A stretch of DNA of 64,000 nucleotides. It comes from Leisingera sp. ANG1. GTDB lineage: Bacteria > Pseudomonadota > Alphaproteobacteria > Rhodobacterales > Rhodobacteraceae. Below are positions 45,163 through 54,787 of the stretch, in pieces (position 1 is the stretch's first letter; each line of letters starts with the position of its first letter). The position numbers and the translations under genes are program-made. The stretch lies in the NCBI RefSeq assembly GCF_000203975.2, contig NZ_AFCF02000005.1, positions 1 to 64,000 on the forward strand. Direction: 5' to 3'. The notes beneath the pieces were generated by a model, which worked only from the letters and a program-made list of their open reading frames with translations, had not been told where the DNA came from and ran no database searches.

Positions 45163-46644
45163 ATGAGCCACGAAGATCAGCGCCCGCAATGGAACACGCT
45201 GGATAAGGATCTGAACAGGATCTCCCAGCTGGAGCTCGCGACCAGCTATGCCTCCCGCCCGCTGGTGGCGCCGGGCATTGCGCTGGCCTTTATCGTGCTG
45301 GCGGGCCTTGCCGCCGGCGTGTTCTTCGGCGGTTCCGCCATGAGCATGGTGGTGATCGCCGCCGCGGCCTTTGGCGCCTATATGGCGATCAACATCGGCG
45401 CCAATGACGTCGCCAACAACATGGGGCCGGCGGTCGGTGCCAATGCGCTGACCATGGGCGGCGCCATCGTGATTGCCGCCATCTGTGAAAGCGCAGGCGC
45501 CCTGCTGGCAGGCGGCGATGTGGTGTCGACCATTTCCAAGGGCATTGTCGACCCCACCGCAGTAAGCAGCAGCAGCGTGTTCATCTGGGCGATGATGGCG
45601 GCGCTGATTTCCTCGGCGCTGTGGGTGAACCTGGCCACCTGGGTCGGCGCGCCTGTGTCCACCACCCATTCGGTCGTAGGCGGCGTGCTGGGCGCTGGTG
45701 TGGCTGCCGCGGGCACCGCCGCAGTGAACTGGCCCACCATGGGCAAGATCGCTGCCAGCTGGGTCATCTCTCCGGTGCTGGGCGGCATCATCGCCGCGCT
45801 GTTCCTGGCCTTCATCAAAGCCAGGATCATCTACCAGGACGACAAAATCGCCGCTGCCCGCCGCTGGGTGCCGGTTCTGGTCGCCGTCATGGCCGCCGCC
45901 TTTGGTGCCTATCTGGCTCTGAAGGGCCTCAAGAAGATCGTCAAGATCGACCTGCAGACCGCGCTGCTGATCGGTGCCGGTATCGGGGCGGTCTCCTATG
46001 TCATCACCGCGCCGCTGATCAAGCGCCAGTCCGAGGGCATGGAGAACCGCAACAAGTCGCTGAAGGCGCTGTTCGGCCTGCCGCTGGTGATTTCCGCGGG
46101 CCTGTTGTCCTTTGCCCACGGCGCCAATGACGTCGCCAACGCGGTCGGCCCGCTGGCCGCCATCGTGCACGCCACCGAATTCGGCGACTTTGCCGCCAAG
46201 GTCGCAATCCCGACCTGGGTGATGGTAATCGGCGCCTTCGGCATCTCCTTTGGCCTGTTCCTGTTCGGCCCCAAGCTGATCCGCATGGTCGGCAGCCAGA
46301 TCACCAAGCTGAACCCAATGCGCGCCTACTGCGTGTCGCTGTCCGCCGCCATCACCGTGATCGTGGCCAGCTGGCTGGGCCTGCCGGTGTCCTCCACCCA
46401 TATCGCGGTGGGCGCGGTGTTCGGCGTCGGTTTCTTCCGCGAGTGGCACATGGAGCGCCGCCTGAAGAAATCCGCCGCAGGCCGCCCGGCAGAGAAACGC
46501 ATCGCGCCGGAGGAACGCCGCCGCCGCAAGCTGGTGCGCCGCAGCCACTTCATGACAATTGTGGCCGCTTGGGTGATCACCGTCCCTGCCGCAGCACTTC
46601 TGTCCGCGGTGATCTACCTGCTGCTCAATACCTTCGTCAGCTGA
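45163..46644 (+). CDS. pit: PiT family inorganic phosphate transporter
   Basis: The 493-residue product has the two inverted-repeat signatures GANDVANNMGPAVG and GANDVANAVGPLAA, typical of PiT/PHO4 cation-phosphate symporters in the inner membrane. About ten hydrophobic helices are visible, and a basic cytoplasmic loop (RRRKLVRRS) precedes the last helix. The start ATG 45163 gives a soluble N-terminal region of about 35 residues. A strong terminator follows. It works as a low-affinity, constitutive uptake route in most bacteria. Confidence 0.95.
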   Translation: MSHEDQRPQWNTLDKDLNRISQLELATSYASRPLVAPGIALAFIVLAGLAAGVFFGGSAMSMVVIAAAAFGAYMAINIGANDVANNMGPAVGANALTMGGAIVIAAICESAGALLAGGDVVSTISKGIVDPTAVSSSSVFIWAMMAALISSALWVNLATWVGAPVSTTHSVVGGVLGAGVAAAGTAAVNWPTMGKIAASWVISPVLGGIIAALFLAFIKARIIYQDDKIAAARRWVPVLVAVMAAAFGAYLALKGLKKIVKIDLQTALLIGAGIGAVSYVITAPLIKRQSEGMENRNKSLKALFGLPLVISAGLLSFAHGANDVANAVGPLAAIVHATEFGDFAAKVAIPTWVMVIGAFGISFGLFLFGPKLIRMVGSQITKLNPMRAYCVSLSAAITVIVASWLGLPVSSTHIAVGAVFGVGFFREWHMERRLKKSAAGRPAEKRIAPEERRRRKLVRRSHFMTIVAAWVITVPAAALLSAVIYLLLNTFVS

Positions 46645-46666
46645 GCTGCACCACATTCACATTAGG

Positions 46667-46697
46667 AACCCCCGCACCATCCGGCTGCGGGGGTTTT
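46667..46697 (+). terminator. Terminator after pit
   Basis: The stem AACCCCCGCA / TGCGGGGGTT with a 9-base loop and TTTT begins 23 bases after the stop. Confidence 0.88.
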
Positions 46698-46717
46698 CTT
46701 TGCCTTGGTTTCAGCCC

Positions 46718-47437
46718 CTAGAACCGCTCCACCCAAGGCCGCAGCACCAGCTCGTCGCTCCAGGCGGAACGGTGCTGAGTGATCAGATGCATGTATTCCC
46801 GGGCGATAGCCTCCGGGTCCAGCATGCTGTCCGGGTTATCCGCCGCCTCCACCCGCTCAGGCCGGGACGCATTGCGGATGCCGCCGTCGATATTGACCCA
46901 GGCGACATGGATGCCCTTTGGGTGCAGCTCCCGCGCCATCGATTGCGCCAGGCCGCGCTGCGCAAACTTGCCCATCGCAAAGGGCGCGGACTGGGCAAAG
47001 CCCTTCACCCCGGCGGAGGCGCCGGTGAACAGGATGGTGCCGCGCCGCCCGTCCAAGGCCTGCTGCATCAGCATCCTCTTGGCCGCCGCCTGCCCCAGCA
47101 CAAAGGCGCCATAGGCAGTGATCTCCACTGCCTTGCGCACCGCTTCCGGCTCCAGTTCTGCAACAGGACCGCGCAGCCGGGCCGAGGGGTTGTAGCAGGC
47201 CACCCGCAGTTCCCCGGGCAAACCGTCGATCAGTGCCGAGGTCCCGTTGGTGTCGGTGCCATCGAGCACGTGCAGCACGGCCCCGGTCTCTGCTGCCAGC
47301 GTCTCCAGCTTGTCCGTATTGCGGGCAGCCAGATGCACCGCATAGCCCGCAGCAGAGAGCTGCCGGGCGAAAGCCGCCGACAGACCGGTCCCGGCCCCGA
47401 CGATCAGCGCCTGCGGTTTGGATGATGTGCCTGCCAT
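46718..47437 (-). CDS. SDR family protein with Phe at the catalytic Tyr position
   Basis: The 239-residue Rossmann-fold protein has the cofactor motif GAGTGLSAAFARQL and the strand ILFTGASAGVKG. The usual YxxxK catalytic pair reads FAMGK (SAPFAMGKFAQRG), so Tyr is replaced by Phe while Lys is kept. Classical dehydrogenase chemistry is therefore doubtful; it may be a binding protein or have an altered mechanism. ATG 47437 follows GGGAGG; the frame runs on upstream without similarity. It lies next to, but not in an obvious operon with, the isochorismatase-like gene. Confidence 0.88.
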   Translation of the reverse strand: MAGTSSKPQALIVGAGTGLSAAFARQLSAAGYAVHLAARNTDKLETLAAETGAVLHVLDGTDTNGTSALIDGLPGELRVACYNPSARLRGPVAELEPEAVRKAVEITAYGAFVLGQAAAKRMLMQQALDGRRGTILFTGASAGVKGFAQSAPFAMGKFAQRGLAQSMARELHPKGIHVAWVNIDGGIRNASRPERVEAADNPDSMLDPEAIAREYMHLITQHRSAWSDELVLRPWVERF

Positions 47438-47528
47438 TGCCAGCCCTCCCCTGTCCTTGAGTGAAATGCTGACGGCAATCCACTCATGACACAAGGTTTA
47501 TCGGGCAGCGCCTTGGCCGAAGGCTGAA

Positions 47529-48104
47529 TCAGGCCTCTGCCGCGGCAGGCAGCTGCGCAAGAACATCTGCCGCGGTCACCACCTTTCCAAAACCTGCGTG
47601 CAGGGCGGACAGCGTGACCTCCAGAACGGTCCCGGCATCCAGCATCCCGCCGTTGCGCGCGGGCATGTCAAAGGCGATCAGCGCATCTTCTACCACCTCG
47701 ATTTCAAACCCGAGGTTGGCGGCAGAGCGGGTGGTTGAGTTGACGCAGAAGGCTGCCACCCCACCCGCAATCACCAGCCGGGTGATCCCGGCGTCCCGCA
47801 GATGCTGCTCCAGCCCGGTGCCGTAGAACCCGGATGACCCGGTTTTCCAGAACACCGCCTCGCCCTCCTGCGGCACCGCGCAGGGCAACGGCTGGCCGCT
47901 GGGCAGATCGCGGCGGAACTTGCTCTCGGGCCGCGGATCGTCATGCATTACATGCACCACCGGCAGATCCGCGGTGCGGAAGGCTGCGGCCAGCTCTGCC
48001 ACCGTCTCCTCCGCATCCGGATTAGCCTGCGGGCGGCCAGAGGCGGCCACGTTGGCCATCTCCTGCTGCATGTCGACGATCAACAGGGCTGTGCTGCGGT
48101 CCAT
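47529..48104 (-). CDS. Isochorismatase-family cysteine hydrolase
   Basis: The 191-residue product shows the catalytic triad pattern of the superfamily: Asp in ALLIVDMQQEM, Lys in FWKTGSSGFYGTGL, and the nucleophile Cys in GVAAFCVNSTTRSA. Enzymes of this fold include nicotinamidases, ureidoacrylate hydrolases and N-carbamoylsarcosine amidases; the exact substrate cannot be told. ATG 48104 was chosen because it gives the normal MDRSTALLIVDMQ start; the frame is open for 76 more codons without similarity. It is cytoplasmic. Confidence 0.92.
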   Translation of the reverse strand: MDRSTALLIVDMQQEMANVAASGRPQANPDAEETVAELAAAFRTADLPVVHVMHDDPRPESKFRRDLPSGQPLPCAVPQEGEAVFWKTGSSGFYGTGLEQHLRDAGITRLVIAGGVAAFCVNSTTRSAANLGFEIEVVEDALIAFDMPARNGGMLDAGTVLEVTLSALHAGFGKVVTAADVLAQLPAAAEA

Positions 48105-48267
48105 GGGAAATCCTCGCGGTGAAATTCTTGGCAGGAGGTTTGCCGAAACCGCGCCCAGCGGCCAGTGCAAACTCCCATGCCCCTGCGTCATGGGCGCATA
48201 GCGCACGAAAAAGGCGCGCAGCAGCCCCGGCTGCGCGCGCCCTTCCAAATCAAATGTCGCCTGCGGT

Positions 48268-49194
48268 TCAGCCGCCCAGGCACCAGCGCATGATTGCCTT
48301 CTGTGCGTGCAGGCGGTTTTCGGCTTCGTCAAAGATCACCGACTGCGGGCCGTCCATGACGGCGGAGGTCACCTCTTCCTCGCGGTGGGCCGGCAGGCAG
48401 TGCATGAACAGCGCATCGGGCTTGGCATGCGCCATCAGCGCGTCGTTCACCTGATAGGGGCGCAGCATGTTGTGGCGGCGCTCCTTGGAAGACTGGCTGT
48501 CATGCATCGACACCCAGGTGTCTGCGACCACCAGATCGGCACCCTCCACCGCCTTCACGGCGTCGCGCTCGACCACGATCTTCGATCCAGCCTTGCGCGC
48601 CAGTCCCATGAACTCCTCTTCCGGGTCCAGCTGCGAGGGGCCGGTGAAGGTCAGGTCGAAGCCGAACTGCCCGGCCGCATGGATGAAGGAGGCGCAGACG
48701 TTGTTGCCATCGCCGCACCACACCACCTTCTTGCCCTTGATGGAGCCGCGGTGCTCCTCGTAGGTCTGCACATCGGCCATGATCTGGCAGGGGTGAGTGC
48801 GGTCGGTCAGGCCGTTGATCACCGGCACATCGGAGTACTCCGCCATCTCGGTCAGCACGGTCTCATCGAAGGTGCGGATCATGATCATGTCGACATAGCG
48901 GCTGAGCACGCGGGCGGTGTCGGCGATGGTCTCGCCATGGCCCAGCTGCATGTCCTTGCCCGACAGAACCATAGTCTGGCCGCCCATCTGGCGCACGCCG
49001 ACATCAAAGGACACCCGGGTCCGGGTTGAGGGTTTCTCAAATATCAGTGCCACCATCCGGTCCTTCAGCGGCAGCTCATCATCCAGCGCCGCCTTGGGGC
49101 GGCCGAGGCGCGCCTGCTTGGTGGCTTTAGCCTGGTCGATGATGGCGCGCAGGTCGGCAGGGTCGGTTTTGTGGATGTCGAGGAAATGGTTCAT
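48268..49194 (-). CDS. argF: Ornithine carbamoyltransferase
   Basis: ArgF (EC 2.1.3.3) makes citrulline from ornithine and carbamoyl phosphate in arginine synthesis. The 308-residue product has the carbamoyl-phosphate motif [11 protein letters not shown], the [11 protein letters not shown] block, the ornithine-site DTWVSMHDS and the MHCLPAHR motif with the reactive Cys. ATG 49194 gives [10 protein letters not shown]. argD precedes it on the same strand, 79 bases away, with a dispersed repeat between them. This is a common argD-argF pair. Confidence 0.97.
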   Translation of the reverse strand: MNHFLDIHKTDPADLRAIIDQAKATKQARLGRPKAALDDELPLKDRMVALIFEKPSTRTRVSFDVGVRQMGGQTMVLSGKDMQLGHGETIADTARVLSRYVDMIMIRTFDETVLTEMAEYSDVPVINGLTDRTHPCQIMADVQTYEEHRGSIKGKKVVWCGDGNNVCASFIHAAGQFGFDLTFTGPSQLDPEEEFMGLARKAGSKIVVERDAVKAVEGADLVVADTWVSMHDSQSSKERRHNMLRPYQVNDALMAHAKPDALFMHCLPAHREEEVTSAVMDGPQSVIFDEAENRLHAQKAIMRWCLGG

Positions 49195-49215
49195 AGTCGT
49201 ATCGCTTTGTTCTGG

Positions 49216-49271
49216 CGAAGGCCGGGGGCTGCCTGCCCCCGGACCCCCGGGAGTATTTCTGCAAAGGTGAA
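49216..49271 (-). repeat. Dispersed repeat, core plus alternative hairpin (copy C)
   Basis: On the minus strand the core CACCTTTGCAGAAATACTCC is the same as in copies at 1634 and 50712. It is followed by a different hairpin, CCGGGGGC-AGGCA-GCCCCCGG (49222-49242). It lies within 3 bases of the argD stop, in the argD-argF gap. It may affect argF expression. Confidence 0.75.
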
Positions 49272-49273
49272 GA

Positions 49274-50449
49274 TCAGGAGGCTTCGACCTGGGCGGCTGT
49301 TTTATCAAGGCGGCTGACGGCCTCGGCGATGTCCTCATCACTCAGGGTCAGCGGCGGCAGCAGGCGGATCACGTTGTCGGCAGCCGGGACGGTGATCAGC
49401 TCGTTGGCGTAGCCCGCGTTGACCACATCTATGTTGGCTGCCGTGCACTTGAGGCCCAGCATCAGGCCGGCGCCGCGCACTTCCTCGAAGACTTCTGGAT
49501 GGTCGGCCACCAGCCCCTCCAGCTTCTGCCGCAAGAGACCCGCCTTGCGGTTCACCTCTGCCAGGAAGTCCGGGTCAGCCACATGATCCATCACCGCGCA
49601 GCCCACTGCGCAGCCCAGCGGGTTGCCGCCGTATGTGGAGCCGTGGGTGCCTGCGGTCATGCCGCTGGCGGCATCCTCGGTGGCCAGCACCGCACCCAGC
49701 GGGAAGCCGCCACCGATGCCCTTGGCCACCATCATGATGTCCGGGGTGATGCCCGCCCATTCATGGGCAAACAGCTTTCCGGTACGCCCAACGCCGCATT
49801 GCACCTCATCCAGGATCAGCAACAGGCCATGCTCGTCACAGATCTGGCGCAGCGCCTTCAGCTCTGCATCCGGGACCGGGCGGATGCCGCCCTCACCCTG
49901 CACCGGCTCGATCATGATGGCGGCAGTGCTGTCCGAGATGGCATTGGTGACGCCGTCCAGATCGCCAAAGGTCAGATGCACGAAACCGGGCAGCAGCGGG
50001 CCGAAGCCCTTGACCATCTTCTCGGAGCCTGCCGCAGCGATGCCTGCAGAGGACCGGCCATGGAAGGAGCCGTCGAAGGTGATGATCTCCACCCGCTCCG
50101 GCTGGCCTTTGTCATAGAAATACTTGCGCGCCATCTTCACCGCCAGCTCGCAGGCCTCGGTGCCGGAGTTGGTGAAGAACACGGTGTCGGCAAAGGTATG
50201 CTCCACCAGCTTGTCCGCCAGCGCCTGCTGCTGGGGAATGTGGTAGAGGTTGGACACATGCCACAGGTTCTGTGCCTGGGTGGTCAGCGCCTCCACCAGC
50301 GCCGGATGGGCATGGCCCAGCGCATTGACCGCGATGCCGGAGCCCAGATCCAGAAAGCGTCGCCCGTCCGCCGTGGTCAGCCAGGCGCCTTCGCCTTTGA
50401 CGAACTCAAGCGGGGCACGGTTGTAGGTCGGCAGAACGGACGGGATCAT
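49274..50449 (-). CDS. argD: Acetylornithine aminotransferase (ArgD-type)
   Basis: This class III PLP aminotransferase of 391 residues has [48 protein letters not shown] and the Schiff-base lysine in [14 protein letters not shown]. Next to argF, the role in arginine synthesis (N-acetylornithine transamination, EC 2.6.1.11) is most likely; it may also act on succinyldiaminopimelate. ATG 50449 was preferred over ATGs three and six codons upstream because AAAAGGAT lies at good spacing before it. It ends immediately before the repeat that separates it from argF. Confidence 0.95.
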   Translation of the reverse strand: MIPSVLPTYNRAPLEFVKGEGAWLTTADGRRFLDLGSGIAVNALGHAHPALVEALTTQAQNLWHVSNLYHIPQQQALADKLVEHTFADTVFFTNSGTEACELAVKMARKYFYDKGQPERVEIITFDGSFHGRSSAGIAAAGSEKMVKGFGPLLPGFVHLTFGDLDGVTNAISDSTAAIMIEPVQGEGGIRPVPDAELKALRQICDEHGLLLILDEVQCGVGRTGKLFAHEWAGITPDIMMVAKGIGGGFPLGAVLATEDAASGMTAGTHGSTYGGNPLGCAVGCAVMDHVADPDFLAEVNRKAGLLRQKLEGLVADHPEVFEEVRGAGLMLGLKCTAANIDVVNAGYANELITVPAADNVIRLLPPLTLSDEDIAEAVSRLDKTAAQVEAS

Positions 50450-50879
50450 CGGGATCATCCTTTTCAAAGGTGGAAGCCAAAGCTGTGACGTAAGCTTGGC
50501 CTTGGGTCAACGGTGGATCATTGGATTTCGAATGGGGGATGTGCTGCACGGCAGGCACAGGGGATCAGGGGCCGGTTACACCAGGCGGCGTCGGCGTCGC
50601 GAAATGGGGGTATGTGCGCGTTTGATCATGGATGGGTTCCATAGTGGAGGTTTTGGCGAAAGAAAACCCCTTTTGTGCAGCCCTCCCCGCCAAAGCGCCG
50701 CCCGGCCCTTTCACCTTTGGCGAAATACTCCGGGGTGAATTGGCCGCAGGCCAAGAGGGGCAGCGCCCCTCTTCCTTACAAACCTGCGAGGGCAGCGCGC
50801 CCGCCCTGGCGGCAAATTACGACAGCTGCCGCAGCCTTTCCCCTTGCATCCCGCGGCGGCTTGCCGCACCGCTGGTGCC
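50450..50879. other. Divergent gap argD / EamA gene containing repeat copy B
   Basis: About 430 bases. The argD promoter should lie within 50450-50560. No supported gene was seen. At 50712-50771 is the second full copy of the dispersed repeat: CACCTTTGGCGAAATACTCC, hairpin TTGGCC-GCA-GGCCAA (50740-50754), then GAGGGGC-AGC-GCCCCTC (50755-50771). The first stem shows a compensatory change from copy A at 1661. Confidence 0.7.
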
Positions 50880-51791
50880 ATGACGCGCAACACCCCGCAG
50901 AACCCCGCCCTGGCCGCTGCCCTGATCCTGGCGGCCACCACCTTCATTGCGGGCACCACTCTGCTGGCCAAGTCATTGGGGACAAATGTGCTGGGTGCAC
51001 CGCTGCATCCGCTGCAGATCAGCCACGGGCGCTTCCTGTTTGCCTTCATCGGCATTTCAACCGCCGTGCTGATCCTGCGCCCGCACTTCATCCGCCCGCA
51101 TTGGGGCTATCACATCGGACGCACCTCCTTCGGCTGGGCCGGGGTCACGCTGATGTTTGCCTCGGTTGCCTATATCCCGCTGGCCGATGCCACCGCGATC
51201 ACCTTCCTGAACCCGGTTTTCGGCATGCTGCTGGCGATCCCGCTCTTGGGGGAACGGGTCGGACCCTGGCGCTGGGGCGCGGCGCTGGTTGCGATGATCG
51301 GCGCGATGATTCTGTTGCGCCCCACGCCCGCCAGCTTCCAGCCCGCGGCGCTGCTGGCCCTGGGCGCGGCGGCGGTGATGGGGCTGGAGCTGATTTTCAT
51401 CAAGAAGCTCGCTGGCCGCGAGGGACCGTTGCAGGTGCTGTGGTTCAACAACCTCTTGGGCATGATGATTGCCAGCTGCGCGGTGCTGCCGGTCTGGCAA
51501 ATGCCGAGCACCGGGCAATGGGGCGCATTGGCGGCGCTGGGGCTGCTGATGGCCTGCGCGCAGGCCTGTTTCATCAACGGGATGGCGCGGGCCGATGCGT
51601 CCTTTGTGGCGCCGTTCAGCTATGCCACGCTGGTGTTTGCTGCGCTTTACGATTTCCTCGGCTTTGGTGTGGTGCCGGATGCCATCTCCTTCCTCGGCGC
51701 CTGCATCATCCTGGCGGGCGCCGCTGTTCTGGCCTGGCGCGAAGGCCGGGTGCGGCCGACCGCGGGCCGCGCGGCAACCGCGGGAAGATAG
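50880..51791 (+). CDS. DMT superfamily (EamA) transporter
   Basis: This 303-residue inner-membrane protein has about ten hydrophobic helices in two EamA repeats. The first repeat ends at about residue 140 (FLNPVFGMLLAIPLLGERV); the second contains SFVAPFSYATLVFAALYDFLGFG. DMT transporters export amino acids, nucleobases or other metabolites; the substrate is not defined here. ATG 50880 is a compact start; the frame runs twelve codons upstream. An MFS transporter gene follows on the same strand after 128 bases. Confidence 0.92.
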   Translation: MTRNTPQNPALAAALILAATTFIAGTTLLAKSLGTNVLGAPLHPLQISHGRFLFAFIGISTAVLILRPHFIRPHWGYHIGRTSFGWAGVTLMFASVAYIPLADATAITFLNPVFGMLLAIPLLGERVGPWRWGAALVAMIGAMILLRPTPASFQPAALLALGAAAVMGLELIFIKKLAGREGPLQVLWFNNLLGMMIASCAVLPVWQMPSTGQWGALAALGLLMACAQACFINGMARADASFVAPFSYATLVFAALYDFLGFGVVPDAISFLGACIILAGAAVLAWREGRVRPTAGRAATAGR

Positions 51792-51919
51792 CCCCGGGCC
51801 GCCACCCTCACAAAAAGTTATTCCCTTCAATGGCCCCATCGCGACGCCGAGGTCGAAAACCGGCAATTTCCGCCTGCCCGGCACGGCACCCTGCTCTGTA
51901 ACAGGACAGGAGAATACCC

Positions 51920-53158
51920 ATGCACGAGCGGCGAATCCCAGAATGGCTGCGCCACGCGCCGGTGCCCTCGGTCCGGGATTTCGGCATCCTGGCGGGGCTG
52001 GAGGCGGTGGTGCGCGGCACGCTGATCTCAGTCTTTCCGCTGATTATGTACCGGGCGCTGGGGGATGCCGGGCTGGTCTCGGCCTCCTATTTCGCGGTGG
52101 GCATCCTGTCGCTGGTTGCCGGGCTGATGGTGCCTGCGCTGGTCCGGCTGGTGCCGCGCCGCTGGGCCTATTCCCTGGGCGCGGCGATGTTTGTGGCCTC
52201 GGCCGCGTTGGCGATCGAGGGCAGCCCGGGTTCGGTGCTGGCGGCGCTGGCGCTCAACACCGTGGCGGCGGTCACCACCTTCATCTGCTTCAACGCCTAT
52301 GTACTCGACTACATTTCCCGGGTCGAACTGGGCAAATGCGAGACCTCACGGATGTTCTATTCAGCCCTGGGCTGGACCGCCGGGCCAATGGCGGGGGTGC
52401 TGCTGCTGGATTGGTGGCCGCCTGCCCCGTTCCTGATTTCCGGTGCTGCGGCGCTCCTGATGCTGGCCGCCTTCTGGTGGATGCGGATGGGCAACGGCAA
52501 GCAGATCGCCCGCGCCCGCGGCCCGGCCTCCAGCCCGTTGAAATACCTGCCGCGCTTTCTGGAGCAGCCGCGGCTGATCACCGGCTTCCTGTTTGCGGTG
52601 ATCCGGTCGGCTGGCTGGTGGATCTACGTGGTCTACCTGCCGATCTTTGCCATTGAAAAAGGGCTAGGACAGGAACTGGGCGGCATCCTCTTGTCCGTGA
52701 CCAACGCCTGCCTGTTCGGCGCGCCGCTGCTGCAGCGCTGGGTGCAGCAGCATTCGATCCGGCTGGCGGTGCGCACCGGTTTTCTGATCGTCGCCCTGTG
52801 TTTCGGCGGTGCCGCAGCGTTGCAGGGCTGGCCAGATGTTGCGGTCGGCCTGCTGATGGCGGGGTCCGCCGCGCTGATCCTGCTGGACATCTGCGGCGGG
52901 CTGCCGTTCCTGATGGCGGTGAAACCCTCCGAACGGACCGAGATGTCGGCGGTCTACTCCAGCTACCGGGATATCTCCGGCATCCTGACGCCGGGGGCCG
53001 CCTGGCTGGTGCTGATGGTGTCGCCGCTGGCTGGGATCTTTGCCGCTGGCGCCGCGGCTGCGGCTTATGCCGCGCTGCTGGCTGGCAAGCTGCATCCGCG
53101 GCTGGGACGCAGAAAGGCGGCGCCTCCGCCAGCGGAAGACCCCCTGCCCGCGGAGTAG
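51920..53158 (+). CDS. MFS transporter
   Basis: This 412-residue membrane protein has about twelve hydrophobic helices, with a central cytoplasmic loop (GNGKQIARARGPASSPLKYLPR) separating the two six-helix bundles. Major-facilitator carriers are symporters or antiporters; the substrate is unknown. AGGACAGGAG precedes ATG 51920, a good ribosome binding site. It lies between the EamA gene and a convergent ABC-2 permease gene. Confidence 0.9.
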   Translation: MHERRIPEWLRHAPVPSVRDFGILAGLEAVVRGTLISVFPLIMYRALGDAGLVSASYFAVGILSLVAGLMVPALVRLVPRRWAYSLGAAMFVASAALAIEGSPGSVLAALALNTVAAVTTFICFNAYVLDYISRVELGKCETSRMFYSALGWTAGPMAGVLLLDWWPPAPFLISGAAALLMLAAFWWMRMGNGKQIARARGPASSPLKYLPRFLEQPRLITGFLFAVIRSAGWWIYVVYLPIFAIEKGLGQELGGILLSVTNACLFGAPLLQRWVQQHSIRLAVRTGFLIVALCFGGAAALQGWPDVAVGLLMAGSAALILLDICGGLPFLMAVKPSERTEMSAVYSSYRDISGILTPGAAWLVLMVSPLAGIFAAGAAAAAYAALLAGKLHPRLGRRKAAPPPAEDPLPAE

Positions 53159-53163
53159 CGGCG

Positions 53164-53976
53164 TCAGGGTTTCAGGCGGTAACCAGTGCGCAGCATCACC
53201 CAGGCCAGCAGGCAGACCGCAAAGGTGGCACCGCTGCAGACCGCCAGCCCCAGCAAGGGCGGGCTGTCCGAGGTGCCGATCACCCCGAATCGCACTCCGT
53301 CGATCAGGTAGAACACCGGGTTCAGATGCGAGATGACTTTCAGCACCGGCGGCAGCGCCTCGACCGAATAAAAAGTGCCGGAGAGGAAAGCCAAGGGTGT
53401 GACGATGAAATTGGTGATTGCCGCCATCTGGTCGAACTTGTCGGCAAAAACCCCGGCAACGATCCCGAGGCCGCCCAGAAACGCCGCGCCCAGCACGATG
53501 AAGACCAGTGCGGTCAGCGGATGCGCAGGTACGATTTGCAGCACCGCCATCAGCCCCAGCCCGATGCCCAGCGCCACCAGAGTGCCGCGTGCAACGGCGC
53601 CCGCCAGATAGCCTAGCAGGATCTCCAGCCCCGACAGGGGCGGCATCAGCGTGTCGACGATATTGCCCTGCACCTTGGCAATAACGATGGAGGATGAGGT
53701 GTTTGCAAAGGCATTCTGGATCACCGTCATCATCATGATGCCCGGTGCCAGGAAGGTCAGGAACGGCACCCCCATCACATCGCCGCGCTTCGGCCCGATG
53801 GCGATGTTGAAGATCATCAGGAACAGCGCCGCGGTCACCAGCGGCGCCAGCAGAGTCTGGGTCCAGACCGCCAGGAACCGCTTCACCTCGCGCCATGCCA
53901 GCGCCTTGAGCCCCAGCCAGTTCACCCGCCCGAACCGGCGCGCGCCCAATTCCACCTGATAGCCCTGCTCTGCCAT
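53164..53976 (-). CDS. ABC-2 type transporter permease without ATPase partner nearby
   Basis: This 270-residue permease of the ABC-2 family has six hydrophobic helices and the conserved FLAPGIMMMTVIQNAFANTSSS region. MPPLSGLEILLGYLAGAVARG, TNFIVTPLAFLSGTFYSVEALP and NPVFYLIDGVRFG, typical of DrrB/NodJ-like permeases, follow. These act with a separate ATPase to export drugs, lipids or polysaccharide. No ATPase gene lies next to it in the window, so its partner is encoded elsewhere. ATG 53976 was chosen. It diverges from gcrA and converges with the MFS gene, whose stop lies 5 bases away. Confidence 0.92.
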   Translation of the reverse strand: MAEQGYQVELGARRFGRVNWLGLKALAWREVKRFLAVWTQTLLAPLVTAALFLMIFNIAIGPKRGDVMGVPFLTFLAPGIMMMTVIQNAFANTSSSIVIAKVQGNIVDTLMPPLSGLEILLGYLAGAVARGTLVALGIGLGLMAVLQIVPAHPLTALVFIVLGAAFLGGLGIVAGVFADKFDQMAAITNFIVTPLAFLSGTFYSVEALPPVLKVISHLNPVFYLIDGVRFGVIGTSDSPPLLGLAVCSGATFAVCLLAWVMLRTGYRLKP

Positions 53977-54136
53977 GCTGCCCCTCGCGTTTCGCTTGCC
54001 CGACTGCATAACGGCTGGGCCAATGGGCGCAAGATGCCTTGTAACTCCGCCCGCAGTGATTAGAATAGGGGATCACACGGAATATGATGGCGGCCGCAGA
54101 ACCCCTGGGGCCGCTATTAGCTTGGAAAGGCAACAG

Positions 54137-54733
54137 ATGTCCTGGACAGACGAGCGCGTCGAACTGCTCAAGAAAATGTGGGGCGAGGGCCAATCGGCCA
54201 GCCAGATCGCCAAGGAACTGGGCGGCGTCACCCGCAACGCCGTCATTGGCAAGGTGCACCGCCTCGGCCTGTCCAACCGCAACAGCGGCGGATCCAAGGC
54301 GGCGGAGCCGAAGGAAAAGCCGGCAGCCGCCCCTGCAGCCGCCGCGCCGAAACCTGCGGCTGCCGCCAAGCCCAAGCCGCAGCCCAAGACCGAACCGGCC
54401 CGCCCGGCCGCGGCCCAGCCCTCCGCGGACGCCAAGCCCGCAACCCCGGCCCGCCGCCAGATCATCCCGGCCGGCCAGCCGCTGCCGCCGCAGCCCTCCG
54501 CCAATGAAATCAGCCCCGAGGCGCTGGCCAAGGTCAACGAGATCGAGAAGAAGGCCAAAAAGCTGGGCCTGATGGAGCTGACCGAGCGCACCTGCAAATG
54601 GCCGGTGGGCGACCCGGCGACCGAGGACTTCTGGTTTTGCGGCCTGCCCGCGCAGCAAGGCAAGCCCTACTGCGAGGCGCATGTGGGCGTGGCCTTCCAA
54701 CCGATGTCCTCGCGCCGCGACCGCCGCCGCTGA
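54137..54733 (+). CDS. gcrA: GcrA cell cycle regulator
   Basis: GcrA is an alphaproteobacterial sigma70-dependent coactivator that binds GANTC sites methylated by CcrM and controls cell-cycle genes. The 198-residue product has the N-terminal helix-turn-helix (SWTDERVELLKKMWGEGQ ... GVTRNAVIGKVHRLGLSNR). A Pro/Ala/Lys-rich linker follows, then the conserved C-terminal domain TCKWPVGDP with FCGLPAQQGKPYCEAH. ATG 54137 gives the standard MSWTDERV start and follows AAAGG. It stands alone and ends in a terminator. Confidence 0.96.
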   Translation: MSWTDERVELLKKMWGEGQSASQIAKELGGVTRNAVIGKVHRLGLSNRNSGGSKAAEPKEKPAAAPAAAAPKPAAAAKPKPQPKTEPARPAAAQPSADAKPATPARRQIIPAGQPLPPQPSANEISPEALAKVNEIEKKAKKLGLMELTERTCKWPVGDPATEDFWFCGLPAQQGKPYCEAHVGVAFQPMSSRRDRRR

Positions 54734-54757
54734 GGCTTGGCCGCTTTAGTGAATTTG

Positions 54758-54783
54758 GCCCCGGCATTGCGTCCGGGGCTTTT
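54758..54783 (+). terminator. gcrA terminator
   Basis: The stem GCCCCGG-CATTGCGT-CCGGGGC is followed by TTTTCTTTTT, 25 bases after the gcrA stop. Confidence 0.88.
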
Positions 54784-54787
54784 CTTT

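Noticed and set aside
52664-54700. Long minus-strand open frame over the MFS, ABC-2 and gcrA region
   Set aside because: It is a frame-shifted reading of the real permease gene and antisense of others; the Gly/Arg-rich translation has no domain.
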